Positions 24,050-32,572 of a stretch of DNA of 51,399 bases are shown piece after piece (position 1 is the first letter of the stretch; each line of letters starts with the position of its first letter). Under the pieces are notes generated by a model that was not told the DNA's origin, searched no databases, and saw only the letters and a list, made by a program, of their open reading frames with translations. The DNA comes from Rathayibacter rhapontici (GTDB taxonomy: Bacteria; Actinomycetota; Actinomycetes; Actinomycetales; Microbacteriaceae): assembly GCF_001995175.1 (NCBI RefSeq), contig NZ_MUKN01000030.1, positions 1 through 51,399 of the forward strand. Reading direction: 5' to 3'. The position numbers were made by a program, and so were the translations under genes.

Positions 24050-26281
24050 ATGACCCACGCCGACCACCTCGACGACCTGACTCTCGAGGAGAAGGCCTCG
24101 CTCACCAGCGGAGAGAGCTTCTGGAGCACGAAGGCGGTCGACCGCCTCGGGATCCCCTCCGTCGTGCTGACCGACGGACCGCACGGCGTGCGCCTGCAGC
24201 AGACCGGCGGCGACCACCTCGGCCTCGCCGACAGCGTGCCCGCGACCTGCTTCCCGCCCGCCGTCGCCCTCGGCTCCAGCTGGGACGCCGAGCTCGTCCG
24301 CCGGGTCGGCGAGGCGCTGGGGGAGGAGGCGAGGGCCGAGGGAGTCGGCGTCCTCCTCGGCCCCGGCATCAACATCAAGCGCTCGCCGCTGTGCGGCCGC
24401 AACTTCGAGTACTTCTCCGAGGACCCCCTCGTCAGCGGAGTGATGGGCTCCGCGCTGGTCGGCGGGCTGCAGAGCCGCGGAGTCGGGGCGTCGCTGAAGC
24501 ACTTCGCCGCGAACAACCAGGAGACGGACCGGCTGCGCGTCAGCGCCGACGTCGACGAGCGCCCGCTGCGCGAGATCTACCTGCGCGCGTTCCAGCGCGT
24601 CGTGACCGAGCAGCAGCCCTGGACCGTCATGTGCTCCTACAACCGGGTCAACGGCGTCTACGCCTCCGAGAACCCGTGGCTGCTCACGACGGTCCTCCGC
24701 GACGAGTGGGGCTACGACGGCCTCGTCGTGTCCGACTGGGGAGCGGTGAACGACCGCGTCGTCGGCGTCGCGGCGGGCCTGGACCTCGAGATGCCCTCGA
24801 GCGGCGGCCGCACCGACGCGCAGCTCGTCGCCGCGGTCCGCTCCGGCGCCCTGGACGAGGCCCGCGTCACCACCTCCGCGCGCCGCGCCCTCGAGATGCT
24901 CGACCGGATCGCCGAGGGAGCCGACCCCGAGGCGACCTACGACGCCGACGCCCACCACGCCCTCGCCCGCGAGGCGGCGGCGCGCAGCATCGTGCTCCTG
25001 CAGAACGAGCGGAGCCTCCTGCCGCTGCGCCCCGAGGCGGTCGTCGCCGTCCTGGGCGAGTTCGCCCGCACGCCGCGCTACCAGGGCGCGGGCAGCTCGC
25101 TGATCAACCCCACGCGCCTCGACAGCGCCCTCGACGAGCTGCGGTCGGCACTGGGGGAGGACGTCGCGTTCGCTCCGGGCTTCACCCTCGACGGCTCCGG
25201 CGACGAGCGGGCGCTGCGCGAGGAGGCCGTGGCCGCCGCCGCCACGGCCGACGTCGCGGTCCTGTTCCTCGGTCTTCCGGCGGAGGAGGAGTCCGAGGGC
25301 TTCGACCGCGAGCACCTCGAGCTGCCCGCCGCGCAGCTCGCGCTGCTCGACGCGGTCGTCGCCGCCAACCCCGACGTCGTCGTCGTCCTCTCCAACGGCG
25401 GAGTCGTCCGCACCTCCGGCTTCCAGGACCGCGTCCCCGCGATCGTGGAGGGCTGGCTGCTCGGCCAGGCCGGCGGCGGCGCGATCGCCGACGTCCTCGT
25501 CGGCGCGGTGAACCCGTCCGGCCGTCTCACCGAGACGATCCCGGTGCGCCTGGAGGACAGCCCTGCGCACCTCGGATTCCCGGGGGCCTTCGGGCACGTC
25601 CGCTACGGCGAGGACGTCTTCGTCGGCTACCGCGGCTACGACGCCCGCGGCACCGAGGTGTCGTTCCCCTTCGGCCACGGCCTCTCGTACACCGAGTTCG
25701 CGTACAGCGCGCTCGAGGTGGAGCCGCGCGACGGCGGCCTCCGCGTCCGCCTCGACGTCGAGAACACGGGCACCCGCGACGGACGCGAGGTCGTCCAGGT
25801 GTACACCGGGCTGCCCGGATCCGCCGTGCCCCGCGCGATCCGCGCGCTGACCGCGTTCACCGTGGTCGGGATCCCGGCGGGGGAGTCCGCGACCGTCGTC
25901 CTGGACATCCCTCGCGACGACCTCGCCTACTTCCACCCGCAGGCGGGCGCCTGGACCGTCGAGGGCGGCGACTACTCCGTCGAGGTCGGGGCGTCGAGCC
26001 GGGATCTGCGTGTCGCCACGAGCGCGACCGTGAGCGGTGACGCACTCGATCTGCCCCTGGACGAGGAGTCGACGCTCGCGGAGTGGCTCGACGACCCGCG
26101 AGCCGGCACGCTCCTCCGCGAGGCGCTCGGCTCGGGCGACGGAGGGTTCGCCGCGATGCTGGAGGACCCCGCGATGACGAAGATGCTCGGCTCGATGCCC
26201 CTGGGGCGCCTCGCCGCCTTCCCCGGCAGCCCGCTCGACGAGGGCGTCGTCACCGGTCTGGTCGAGGCCGCTCGACGCTGA
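24050..26281 (+). CDS. Glycoside hydrolase family 3 beta-glycosidase
   Basis: The 743-residue enzyme has the GH3 (alpha/beta)8 domain with KHFAANNQE (150-158) and nucleophile Asp229 in VVSDWGAVNDR, then the GH3_C domain (VLGEFARTPRYQGAGSS) and a fibronectin-III-like domain (VENTGTRDGREVVQVY). A final 90-residue tail beyond that (LPLDEESTLAEWLDDP) is found in a subset of GH3 enzymes. No signal peptide, so intracellular; beta-glucosidase or beta-xylosidase activity is likely. ATG 24050 follows GGAG at seven bases. It pairs with the divergent MFS transporter. Confidence 0.92.
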   Translation: MTHADHLDDLTLEEKASLTSGESFWSTKAVDRLGIPSVVLTDGPHGVRLQQTGGDHLGLADSVPATCFPPAVALGSSWDAELVRRVGEALGEEARAEGVGVLLGPGINIKRSPLCGRNFEYFSEDPLVSGVMGSALVGGLQSRGVGASLKHFAANNQETDRLRVSADVDERPLREIYLRAFQRVVTEQQPWTVMCSYNRVNGVYASENPWLLTTVLRDEWGYDGLVVSDWGAVNDRVVGVAAGLDLEMPSSGGRTDAQLVAAVRSGALDEARVTTSARRALEMLDRIAEGADPEATYDADAHHALAREAAARSIVLLQNERSLLPLRPEAVVAVLGEFARTPRYQGAGSSLINPTRLDSALDELRSALGEDVAFAPGFTLDGSGDERALREEAVAAAATADVAVLFLGLPAEEESEGFDREHLELPAAQLALLDAVVAANPDVVVVLSNGGVVRTSGFQDRVPAIVEGWLLGQAGGGAIADVLVGAVNPSGRLTETIPVRLEDSPAHLGFPGAFGHVRYGEDVFVGYRGYDARGTEVSFPFGHGLSYTEFAYSALEVEPRDGGLRVRLDVENTGTRDGREVVQVYTGLPGSAVPRAIRALTAFTVVGIPAGESATVVLDIPRDDLAYFHPQAGAWTVEGGDYSVEVGASSRDLRVATSATVSGDALDLPLDEESTLAEWLDDPRAGTLLREALGSGDGGFAAMLEDPAMTKMLGSMPLGRLAAFPGSPLDEGVVTGLVEAARR

Positions 26282-26288
26282 CACCGCG

Positions 26289-26319
26289 GTCCTCCTCCGG
26301 CCGGGGCGCGGAGGAGGAC
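26289..26319. terminator. Perfect hairpin after GH3, containing the LCP ribosome binding site
   Basis: An 11-bp perfect stem (26289-26299 with 26309-26319) and a 9-base loop start eight bases after the GH3 stop. The 3' arm contains GGAGGAGG, the only good ribosome binding site for the LCP ATG at 26326. It may therefore be a terminator or may hide that site from ribosomes. Confidence 0.6.
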
Positions 26320-26325
26320 ACGCCG

Positions 26326-27363
26326 ATGGGCTCCTGGCGCGCCCGCGTCGGGGAGACTGTCGGAATGGCAGCAGAGCGCAGCATCCGTCACGCACGGCTC
26401 CGGCGTCGATCCGGGCGACGGACCGCGGTGATCGCGGTGGCAGCGGGACTGGCGGTCCTCGGAGTCAGCGCGACCTCACTGGTGGCCATCGCCGCCGCGA
26501 GCATCAGCCGCAACGTCAGCGGCAACGCCGTCGATCTCGGCGTCGACGCCGGCGGGGGAGGCCTGCAGCTCGGCGCCATCGAGGGCGGCTTCAGCGTCCT
26601 GGTCGTCGGCACCGACAACGACGCCGCGCAGGGGGAGCAGTTCGGCGTGCGCGACACCACGCTGAACGACGTCAACATCCTCCTGCACGTGTCGGAGGAC
26701 CACAGCAGCGCGACGGTGATCAGCTTCCCGCGCGACCTGATCCTCGACCGTCCCGAGTGCACCGACCCCGCCACGGGAGCCGTCTCCCCGGCCGAGACCG
26801 GCGCCTCGCTCAACCGCTCGTTCGCGGCCGGGGGGCTGGCCTGCGTCAACGACACCCTGCAGGAGTTCACCGGGCTCTCCGTCCCCTACGCGGGCTGGGT
26901 CTCGTTCAACGGCGTCATCGAGATGAGCAACGCCGTCGGGGGAGTGCCGATCTGCCTGACCGGTCCGATCCTGGACACCGACTCCGGACTCGACCTGCCC
27001 GCCGGTGTCTCGACGGTCTCCGGCGAGACGGCGCTCGCGTTCCTGCGCACCCGCCACGGGATCGGCGACGGCAGCGACCTGGGGCGCATCTCCTCGCAGC
27101 AGCAGTACCTCGCCTCCCTGATGCGCACCGTCCGCTCGGCCGACACGCTGTCGAACCCGCCCGTGCTCTACGGGCTCGCCCAGGCGGCGTCCTCGAATCT
27201 GCACCTCTCGACGACGATGACGAACCCCAGCACGATGATCTCCCTCGCGCTCGCCCTGAAGGACATCGACCTCGAGCGGATGGTGTTCGTGCAGTACCCC
27301 GCGCTCGACGACCCGGACTACCCGGGGAAGGTCGTCCCGGATCCGGTTCTCGGCGCGAGCTGA
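26326..27363 (+). CDS. LCP-family (LytR-CpsA-Psr) glycopolymer ligase; C-terminus in another frame
   Basis: As read, 345 residues. A basic N-terminus and single membrane anchor (AVIAVAAGLAVLGVSATSLVAIAAA) precede an extracellular LCP domain with VLVVGTDN, VISFPRDLIL and ALAFLRTRHG. LCP enzymes attach teichoic acids, capsule or arabinogalactan to peptidoglycan. ATG 26326 has GGAGGAGG upstream inside a hairpin; ATG 26365 is an alternative. The frame stops just after YPGKVVPDPVLGAS, but the usual LCP tail continues in the next frame from 27363, so one base is probably missing near 27357. The domain itself is intact. Confidence 0.85.
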   Translation: MGSWRARVGETVGMAAERSIRHARLRRRSGRRTAVIAVAAGLAVLGVSATSLVAIAAASISRNVSGNAVDLGVDAGGGGLQLGAIEGGFSVLVVGTDNDAAQGEQFGVRDTTLNDVNILLHVSEDHSSATVISFPRDLILDRPECTDPATGAVSPAETGASLNRSFAAGGLACVNDTLQEFTGLSVPYAGWVSFNGVIEMSNAVGGVPICLTGPILDTDSGLDLPAGVSTVSGETALAFLRTRHGIGDGSDLGRISSQQQYLASLMRTVRSADTLSNPPVLYGLAQAASSNLHLSTTMTNPSTMISLALALKDIDLERMVFVQYPALDDPDYPGKVVPDPVLGAS

Positions 27364-27551
27364 TGGCCCGGGTCCTGGCGGACGAGCCCGTCGTGCTGGC
27401 CCCCGCGCCGGGGGAGCCCGCCGCGTCCGCGCCGCCGATCGTCGAACCCTCGGCCGGGGCACCGGAGGCCGTTCCCTCCCAGGAGCCCGCCGCGGTCGCC
27501 GCTCCGGGTCAGACGGCCGCGGAGGAGACCTGCGCGGTCCCCTCGAGCTGA
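27363..27551 (+). other. C-terminal tail of the LCP protein in the -1 frame
   Basis: The ATG overlaps the LCP stop as TGATG and opens 62 codons: MARVLADEPVVL, a Pro/Ala linker, then GQTAAEETCAVP. That order (LCP domain, linker, GQTA...C end) is the usual end of actinobacterial LCP proteins, so this is their natural continuation, not a separate gene. Translational re-initiation at TGATG is possible but would make a loose peptide without a signal. Confidence 0.7.
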
Positions 27552-27577
27552 CCCCGCGGCGCGCAGGTCCCGAGGCG

Positions 27578-28057
27578 TCAGCGCGCGTCGAGCCGCTGCG
27601 CCACGTCCGCCGGGAACCCGCCCGTCGAGACGGGGCTCCAGCGCGTCGGAGTGACGCGCAGCAGGGACTTGTCCTGCAGCGCCATCGCCGCTCGGTACTC
27701 GTCCCAGTCCGGGTGCTCGCCCGCGATGCAGCGGTAGTAGTCGACCAGTCCGTCGGCGGCTTCCGGCATGTGGAGGACCTCGCCGTCGCCGTCGACCTGG
27801 ATCCAGGCCCCGTCCCACTCATCGGACAGCACCAGCACCGACACGGCGGAGCGGCGTTCGACGTTCCGGGTCTTGGCGCGGCCCGGGTAGGTGGAGACGA
27901 CGATCCGGCCCTCCTCGTCGACTCCTCCCGACACCGGCGACATCTGCGGCCGACCGTCGGCCCGGGTGGTCGCGACGATCATCCGGTGCCGGGGCCGCAC
28001 GAAGGCGAGCATCCCGTCGCGGTCGACGGCGGTGTTCGTGGAGATCGTCCTGGCCAT
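27578..28057 (-). CDS. PPOX-class F420-dependent oxidoreductase (TIGR03618-like)
   Basis: The 159-residue split beta-barrel flavoprotein-fold protein includes HRMIVATTRADGRPQMSPVSG, IVVSTYPGRAKTRNVERR and WIQVDGDGEVLHMP, which fit the actinobacterial F420-binding subgroup. It probably uses F420H2 to reduce small organic compounds; FMN or heme are less likely. ATG 28057 is chosen over a GTG six codons upstream because TACCGT (28064-28069, minus strand) lies exactly six bases before it. It converges on the LCP gene. Confidence 0.85.
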   Translation of the reverse strand: MARTISTNTAVDRDGMLAFVRPRHRMIVATTRADGRPQMSPVSGGVDEEGRIVVSTYPGRAKTRNVERRSAVSVLVLSDEWDGAWIQVDGDGEVLHMPEAADGLVDYYRCIAGEHPDWDEYRAAMALQDKSLLRVTPTRWSPVSTGGFPADVAQRLDAR

Positions 28058-28102
28058 GGGTCCACGGTAGGCCACCGTCGAGCCGACGCCCGGAGAACCG
28101 GT

Positions 28103-29809
28103 TCAGCCGCTGCGGCGCCCCGACAGGAGCGCGTGCAGCAGCGGCACGACCGACACGAGCATGAGCGCCGATCCGAGCCCGCCGTCGTCCGAGCGCACCA
28201 CGGCTCCCGCGATCAGCAGCCCGGCGAAGAGGACGGCCGACACCACCCGCCGCACGGTCGCGTCGACGCGGTTCAGCCGGCGCTCGATGCTGGGCACCGT
28301 CACCGCGAGAGTGCCGTCCTCGAGGGTCGAGGCGAGCGACTCCAGGCGTCGGGGGAGCCGCCAGAGCAGACCCAGGTTCTCGACCGCCTGCCGGCCCAGG
28401 TCCTGCGCCACGTTGCCGCGCTCCTCGCGGATCAGCCGCTGCGCGTACGGCTCGACCGAGTCCCACAGGTTGAAGGACGGATCGAGCGCGCTGCAGACGC
28501 CGGAGGTGAGCGACATCGCCCGGATGATCAGCAGGAAGTTCTCGGGCAGCTGGAAGGGCAGCGAGCGGACGACGTCGCCGAACTGCTCGGCGAACTGGCG
28601 GAACTCGCGCGGGTCGACCTCGCGCAGCTCGGCGAAGCCCATCCCGCCGAAGCGGGCGAAGAGCTGGGTCATTGCGTTCTCGAGCTCGCGGGAGTCGGCG
28701 GAGGGCAGCAGCACCCCGAGGTCGCGCGCCGCGTCGACGAGGCCCTTGCCGTCGCGCGAGGCGGCCGCGATCAGCATCGTGCGCAGCCCCGCCCTGGTCG
28801 CCGGTGGGACCTCGCCCATCATCCCGAAGTCGATGAAGGTGAGCCGCCAGGGCAGCTCTGCGCCCGGGGTGGGAGTGACGAAGACGTTCCCCGGGTGCGG
28901 ATCCGCGTGGAACCAGCCGGTCGTGAACAGCTGGTCGAACATCACCGCGGCGAACACCGGCGCGACGTCGCGCGGATCGATGCCGGCCGCGCGCAGTCCG
29001 TCGGCGTCGGTGATCTTGATCGCCGTGACGTCCTGGAGGGTGAGGACCTTGCGGGTCGACCGCTCCCAGACGACGTCCGGCACCCCGACCCGCGGATCGC
29101 CGGCGAAGTCGGCGGCGAAGCGGACGGAGTTGGCGGCTTCGCGGAGGTAGTCGATCTCCTCGAGGCTGGTTGCCGCGAACTCCTCGACGAGCGCGGGCGC
29201 GTCGACGCGGTCCGAGACGAGCCGGACGTGGGTGAGCCAGCGCCCGACCCGGCGGAGCGCGGCGAGGTCGACGTCGACGATCGCGTCGATCCCGGGTCGC
29301 TGCACCTTCACGATCGCGGTGCTGTGCCCGGTGTCGCCGGAGTCGAGCGGCGACAGCAGTGCTCGATGGGCCTGACCGAGCGACGCCGCCGCCACGGGCG
29401 ACTCGTCGACTCCGGCGTAGGCGCGCTCGAGCGGCATGCCGAGCTCGGCCTCGGCGAGGGCGCGGATGCGGGGGAACGGGACGGGCGGGACCTCGTCCTG
29501 CAGACCCTCGAGCTCGCGTGTGATCTCGGGCGGCAGGACGTCCAGGCGCGACGACATGAACTGGCCGACCTTGATCATCAGGCCGCCCAGCTCGACTGCG
29601 AGCACGTGGAAGCTGCGGGCGAACCGGCGCATCCGGTGGGGCCGCGTGCGGAGGGCGATCACGTTCAGCCCCAGCCGGGGCAGGACCAGATCGAACCACC
29701 AGGTCACCGCGAGATGCCAGGCGGCGAAGCGCAGGATACGGCGGTAGCGCCGCCGCTCACTGCTCGCTCGGCGGCCCGGGTCGCCAGGACCCGGGCTGAC
29801 CGACGGCAC
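28103..29809 (-). CDS. ABC1/UbiB-family atypical kinase
   Basis: The 568-residue protein carries the ABC1 signatures: a KxGQ-type motif in IKVGQFMSSRLDVLPPEI, AAASLGQAHRA, IVKVQRPGID, HADPHPGNVFV (catalytic loop) and FIDFGMMGE (metal-binding DFG). Two hydrophobic segments end the chain (VVSAVLFAGLLIAGAVV and LMLVSVVPLLHALL). These kinases or ATPases support quinone or lipid metabolism in membranes; the actinobacterial substrate is unknown. GTG 29809 lies five bases after the padR stop, with AGGA in the padR tail, so the two are one operon. Confidence 0.9.
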   Translation of the reverse strand: MPSVSPGPGDPGRRASSERRRYRRILRFAAWHLAVTWWFDLVLPRLGLNVIALRTRPHRMRRFARSFHVLAVELGGLMIKVGQFMSSRLDVLPPEITRELEGLQDEVPPVPFPRIRALAEAELGMPLERAYAGVDESPVAAASLGQAHRALLSPLDSGDTGHSTAIVKVQRPGIDAIVDVDLAALRRVGRWLTHVRLVSDRVDAPALVEEFAATSLEEIDYLREAANSVRFAADFAGDPRVGVPDVVWERSTRKVLTLQDVTAIKITDADGLRAAGIDPRDVAPVFAAVMFDQLFTTGWFHADPHPGNVFVTPTPGAELPWRLTFIDFGMMGEVPPATRAGLRTMLIAAASRDGKGLVDAARDLGVLLPSADSRELENAMTQLFARFGGMGFAELREVDPREFRQFAEQFGDVVRSLPFQLPENFLLIIRAMSLTSGVCSALDPSFNLWDSVEPYAQRLIREERGNVAQDLGRQAVENLGLLWRLPRRLESLASTLEDGTLAVTVPSIERRLNRVDATVRRVVSAVLFAGLLIAGAVVRSDDGGLGSALMLVSVVPLLHALLSGRRSG

Positions 29810-29814
29810 CCGGG

Positions 29815-30351
29815 TCAGTCCTGCGCGAGGATCGCGTACAGGCGGCGGCGCACGTCCTCGAGTTCGGTCACGGCCTGGCGGATCTGAGCGGGCGTGCCCG
29901 AGCGCTGCACCTGCGCGGCGGCCTGCGCCAGCGCGATGCCGGCCTTGGGCAGCGCTCCGGCCTCGACCCCGCCGGTCTCGGCGAAGGGCGAGGAGGCACC
30001 GGAGGCGGCGACCTGGGCGTGACCGGCCTCCGTGAGGGAGTAGGTCTTGCGGCCGTTCGACTCGTCGGCCGAGATCAGGCCCTCGTCGGCGAGGAGCTGG
30101 AGGGTGGGGTAGACGGAGCCGGGGCTCGGCTTCCAGCTGCCGCCGCTGCGCTCCTCGATCTCGTGGATGATCTGGTAGCCGTGCATCGGCTGCTCGGCGA
30201 GGAGGGCCAGGACGGCCGCCCGGACGTCGCCGCGGCCGACACGGGTGCCGACGCGCTTCTCGAAGCCGGCGCGCGCCTGCTCCATCGCCTGCCAGATGCT
30301 GTCGATCGGGTTGCCGGCGCCGAACGCGCCGGTCGAGGAAGAGCTGTTCAT
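29815..30351 (-). CDS. PadR-family transcriptional regulator
   Basis: The 178-residue protein has the PadR winged helix: RAAVLALLAEQPMHGYQIIHEIEERSGG, then PSPGSVYPTLQLLADEGLI and NGRKTYSLTEAG. The C-terminal helices, for dimerisation, are longer than in minimal PadR proteins and contain an alanine/glutamine-rich stretch. GGAGGT precedes ATG 30351. It is the first gene of an operon with the ABC1 kinase and probably controls that operon through the direct repeats upstream. The inducer is unknown. Confidence 0.92.
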   Translation of the reverse strand: MNSSSSTGAFGAGNPIDSIWQAMEQARAGFEKRVGTRVGRGDVRAAVLALLAEQPMHGYQIIHEIEERSGGSWKPSPGSVYPTLQLLADEGLISADESNGRKTYSLTEAGHAQVAASGASSPFAETGGVEAGALPKAGIALAQAAAQVQRSGTPAQIRQAVTELEDVRRRLYAILAQD

Positions 30352-30380
30352 GATGACCTCCGTTTCCCCGAACGATACTC

Positions 30381-30412
30381 AGCGACATGTGTGCCGACTG
30401 TGAGCGACACGT
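30381..30412. repeat. Direct repeat upstream of padR, candidate operator
   Basis: AGCGACATGT (30381-30390) recurs as AGCGACACGT (30403-30412), 22 bases apart, two helical turns. They lie 30-61 bases above the padR start. Spacing and position suggest a site for the PadR dimer. The first copy contains the small palindrome ACATGT. Confidence 0.45.
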
Positions 30413-30487
30413 CGCGCGCCGCTTCGCGGATCGAGGGGCTCGGAGTCGGGCATCGGCCGTCGGGGGAGTGCGCAGCGGGACGACGGA

Positions 30488-31174
30488 TCAGAGCGGTCCG
30501 TTCTCCGGATCCGGGCGGCGGACCGTGAACTCCAACGACAGCTTCGGCGCCGTCCGAGTGTCGTAGACGACGGTCAGGTAGCGCTTCCCGATCCGGGCAC
30601 CGAAGGCCGTGAGGAACGGGGCCGCCTCGAGGCGCCGGCCGCGGTGGGGCTCCCGGTCGACCATCACGCAGGTCGTCTCGAGGAGATCGGAGTGGTGCAG
30701 GCGGCCGGTCGGGGTCGCCCGGGGGGAGCGGACCGGGACGTGGCGGGGATCGCGGGCGCGGAGGACGTCGTTCGCGTGGGCGGCGAGCCGCGTCTCGAGA
30801 GCGTCCTTGCGATCACCCGGGCCCGCCTTCGCGGTGCGGACGGCGTCCCAGAGCGTCGGGTAGCGGATCTGCCGGATCTGCTCGACCATCCAGGACGGGA
30901 GACGGGACGACTCCGCCCTCTCGATGGCCGCGACCTGCTGCGGAGTGAGGTCGACGAAGTTCGAGGGATGGGCCCGGTTCAGCGGATGCCGGTAGTAGGT
31001 GTACGAGAGCGAGACGCCGTCGACGCGCGCCCGATCGCTCCGGGTGGCGGCGGCGAGCTCGGAGAGGTGCGGCTGCACCGCGAAGCCGAAGACGGGTCCG
31101 TCGAGCGAGCGGAGGGTCGCCTCCACCCCGGGTGCTTCCGAGGGATCTCGGGTCGTCGCGGTGGTGGTGGTCAT
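30488..31174 (-). CDS. Hypothetical protein, unrecognised
   Basis: The 228-residue soluble protein starts MTTTTATTRDPSEAPG and contains LSYTYYRHPLNRAHPSNFVDLTP, RLPSWMVEQIRQIRYP, and a basic middle (RDPRHVPVRSPRATPTGRLHH), ending with the beta-rich KRYLTVVYDTRTAPKLSLEF. No signal peptide or membrane segment. ATG 31174 follows AGGAG at nine bases. It has a normal coding composition on the minus strand but matches no family I know. It lies alone behind an AT-richer upstream region with small palindromes, so it may be separately regulated. A phage or accessory origin is possible but not shown. Confidence 0.6.
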   Translation of the reverse strand: MTTTTATTRDPSEAPGVEATLRSLDGPVFGFAVQPHLSELAAATRSDRARVDGVSLSYTYYRHPLNRAHPSNFVDLTPQQVAAIERAESSRLPSWMVEQIRQIRYPTLWDAVRTAKAGPGDRKDALETRLAAHANDVLRARDPRHVPVRSPRATPTGRLHHSDLLETTCVMVDREPHRGRRLEAAPFLTAFGARIGKRYLTVVYDTRTAPKLSLEFTVRRPDPENGPL

Positions 31175-31621
31175 GGGTCAGCTGCTCCTGGTGGCGTCGA
31201 CGTGCGGCGGAATGCGGTGCGGCGGACCGGGAGCGGAGGGACGAGGCATCCCGTCCACTATCTTTATCATCAAGTTACTTTACGACGGAGATTAACGGCG
31301 GCGCAAGCATCCGGAGGATCGCGAGCGGGCGGCGATCCGCGGACCGCACCTCCCGGAAGGGGTGTGCGGCGCGCACTCGACCAGGTCTGCAGGAGTCCCT
31401 CGCGACGGAGTCGTCACCTACTGGAGCGACCGCAGAGCCCAGCGGAGTCGGAACGGGAGAGGTTGCCGCTCACACGAACTGACATAATGTGCATTATCGG
31501 ATATCGCGGAAGCAGCAACAGAAGCCGCTTCCGTCACGATCCTGATTCGTCCCGCAGATGTTCCGCGACACCGACCGAGCGGCGACGGACCATCTCCGAA
31601 CCGCCGCACGCACGGCGGCGA
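31175..31621. other. 447-base non-coding region, AT-richer, with small palindromes
   Basis: No credible gene is seen here. Around 31255-31300 the DNA is distinctly AT-rich (TATCTTTATCATC) with the palindrome AAGT-T-ACTT (31272-31280), a likely promoter/operator of the hypothetical gene. ATAATG-TG-CATTAT (31484-31497) is another clean palindrome. CGGAAGC (31507-31513) pairs with GCTTCCG 13 bases further on. CCGCCG (31601-31606) and CGGCGG (31613-31618) make a hairpin just past the SDR stop that could end SDR transcription. Confidence 0.5.
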
Positions 31622-32386
31622 CTACACGCCGACGAAGTCCGTGATGTCGCCCACCAGTCGGGTGTTCTCGGCCGGGATCGGCTCGACGGCGGCCAGGGCG
31701 ACCTCGGCCGCGAACTCGCCGACGTTGTAGAGCTTGCCGGCCGACTCGCGGCGCGAGCTGATCGCTCCGGGGTTCGAGCGCTCGAGCAGCGTCGCCGTGA
31801 TGGTGCCCTCGATCATGTCGCCCGAGACCACGACGAACTCGATGCCGCGCTCGGCGAGCTCGGGGATGCGGTCGCGCAGGGCGTCCTCACCGGCGCGCTT
31901 GGACAGCGCGACGGGCTCGTACTCGGGCATCGTCGGCGTCGAGCGGATGAAGTGCGCCTGGTGGCTCGTCACGAAGACGATGCGCGAGCCCTCGCCCAGG
32001 AGCGGGAGCGCCGCGTCGAGGGTCGCGACCTGCGAGTCGCGATTGAGGACCATCGCGTAGTCCTCGCCCATGTTGCTCTCCATGCCGCCGGACGCGTTCA
32101 GGACCAGCACGTCCAGTCCCCCGAGCTCGTCCTGGATGCGGGCGAAGAGGTCGGTGCGCGACTGCGCGTCGGTGAGGTCCGCTCCGACCGCGAAGGCCGA
32201 GCCGCCCGCGGCGACGATCTGGTCGACGAGCTTGTTCGCCCGCGGCGCCTTGGAGCGGTAGTTGACGACCACGCTGGCGCCCGCCTCGGCGAAGTAGCGG
32301 ATCGTGTCGGCGCCGATGCCGCGGGACGAGCCGGTGACGAGGACGCGCTTGCCGTCGAGCGAGCCGGGAGCGAGGGGGTTGGACAC
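31622..32386 (-). CDS. Short-chain dehydrogenase/reductase (SDR)
   Basis: The 254-residue Rossmann protein has cofactor motif TGSSRGIG (residues 19-26), with arginine following as in NADP-using members, LNASGG in place of the usual NNAG, and the catalytic region VTSHQAHF...PEYEPVALSK. The tyrosine and lysine are seven residues apart rather than the usual four (YxxxK), so either the active site is atypical or another tyrosine serves. GTG 32386 has GGAGGA at seven bases. TAGGAT (32459-32464, minus strand) may be the -10. Substrate unknown. Confidence 0.85.
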   Translation of the reverse strand: MSNPLAPGSLDGKRVLVTGSSRGIGADTIRYFAEAGASVVVNYRSKAPRANKLVDQIVAAGGSAFAVGADLTDAQSRTDLFARIQDELGGLDVLVLNASGGMESNMGEDYAMVLNRDSQVATLDAALPLLGEGSRIVFVTSHQAHFIRSTPTMPEYEPVALSKRAGEDALRDRIPELAERGIEFVVVSGDMIEGTITATLLERSNPGAISSRRESAGKLYNVGEFAAEVALAAVEPIPAENTRLVGDITDFVGV

Positions 32387-32572
32387 GAGGAGATCCTCCA
32401 GGACGCCGATGCGAAGACCGGGACGGGCACGATGACGGGCCGGAGCCCCGACAGGCGATCCTACCGAACCCGTCCGCCCCGCGCCCCGCGACTCGGCCGT
32501 CCGCCCTCTCAGCGCGCTTCCGGGAGCCCCGGATACCCTGTAGGAGCTCGTCGAGGGGAAGGAGCAACCGGC

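Noticed and set aside
26757..27551. A 264-codon frame overlapping the LCP gene as an independent gene
   Set aside because: Only its last 62 codons, after the LCP stop, look like protein, and they match the LCP tail. The first part is a shadow.
31484..31609. Possible short gene starting near ATG 31488
   Set aside because: It begins inside a palindrome, lacks a ribosome binding site, and its frame runs on as shadow sequence into the antisense of the SDR gene.
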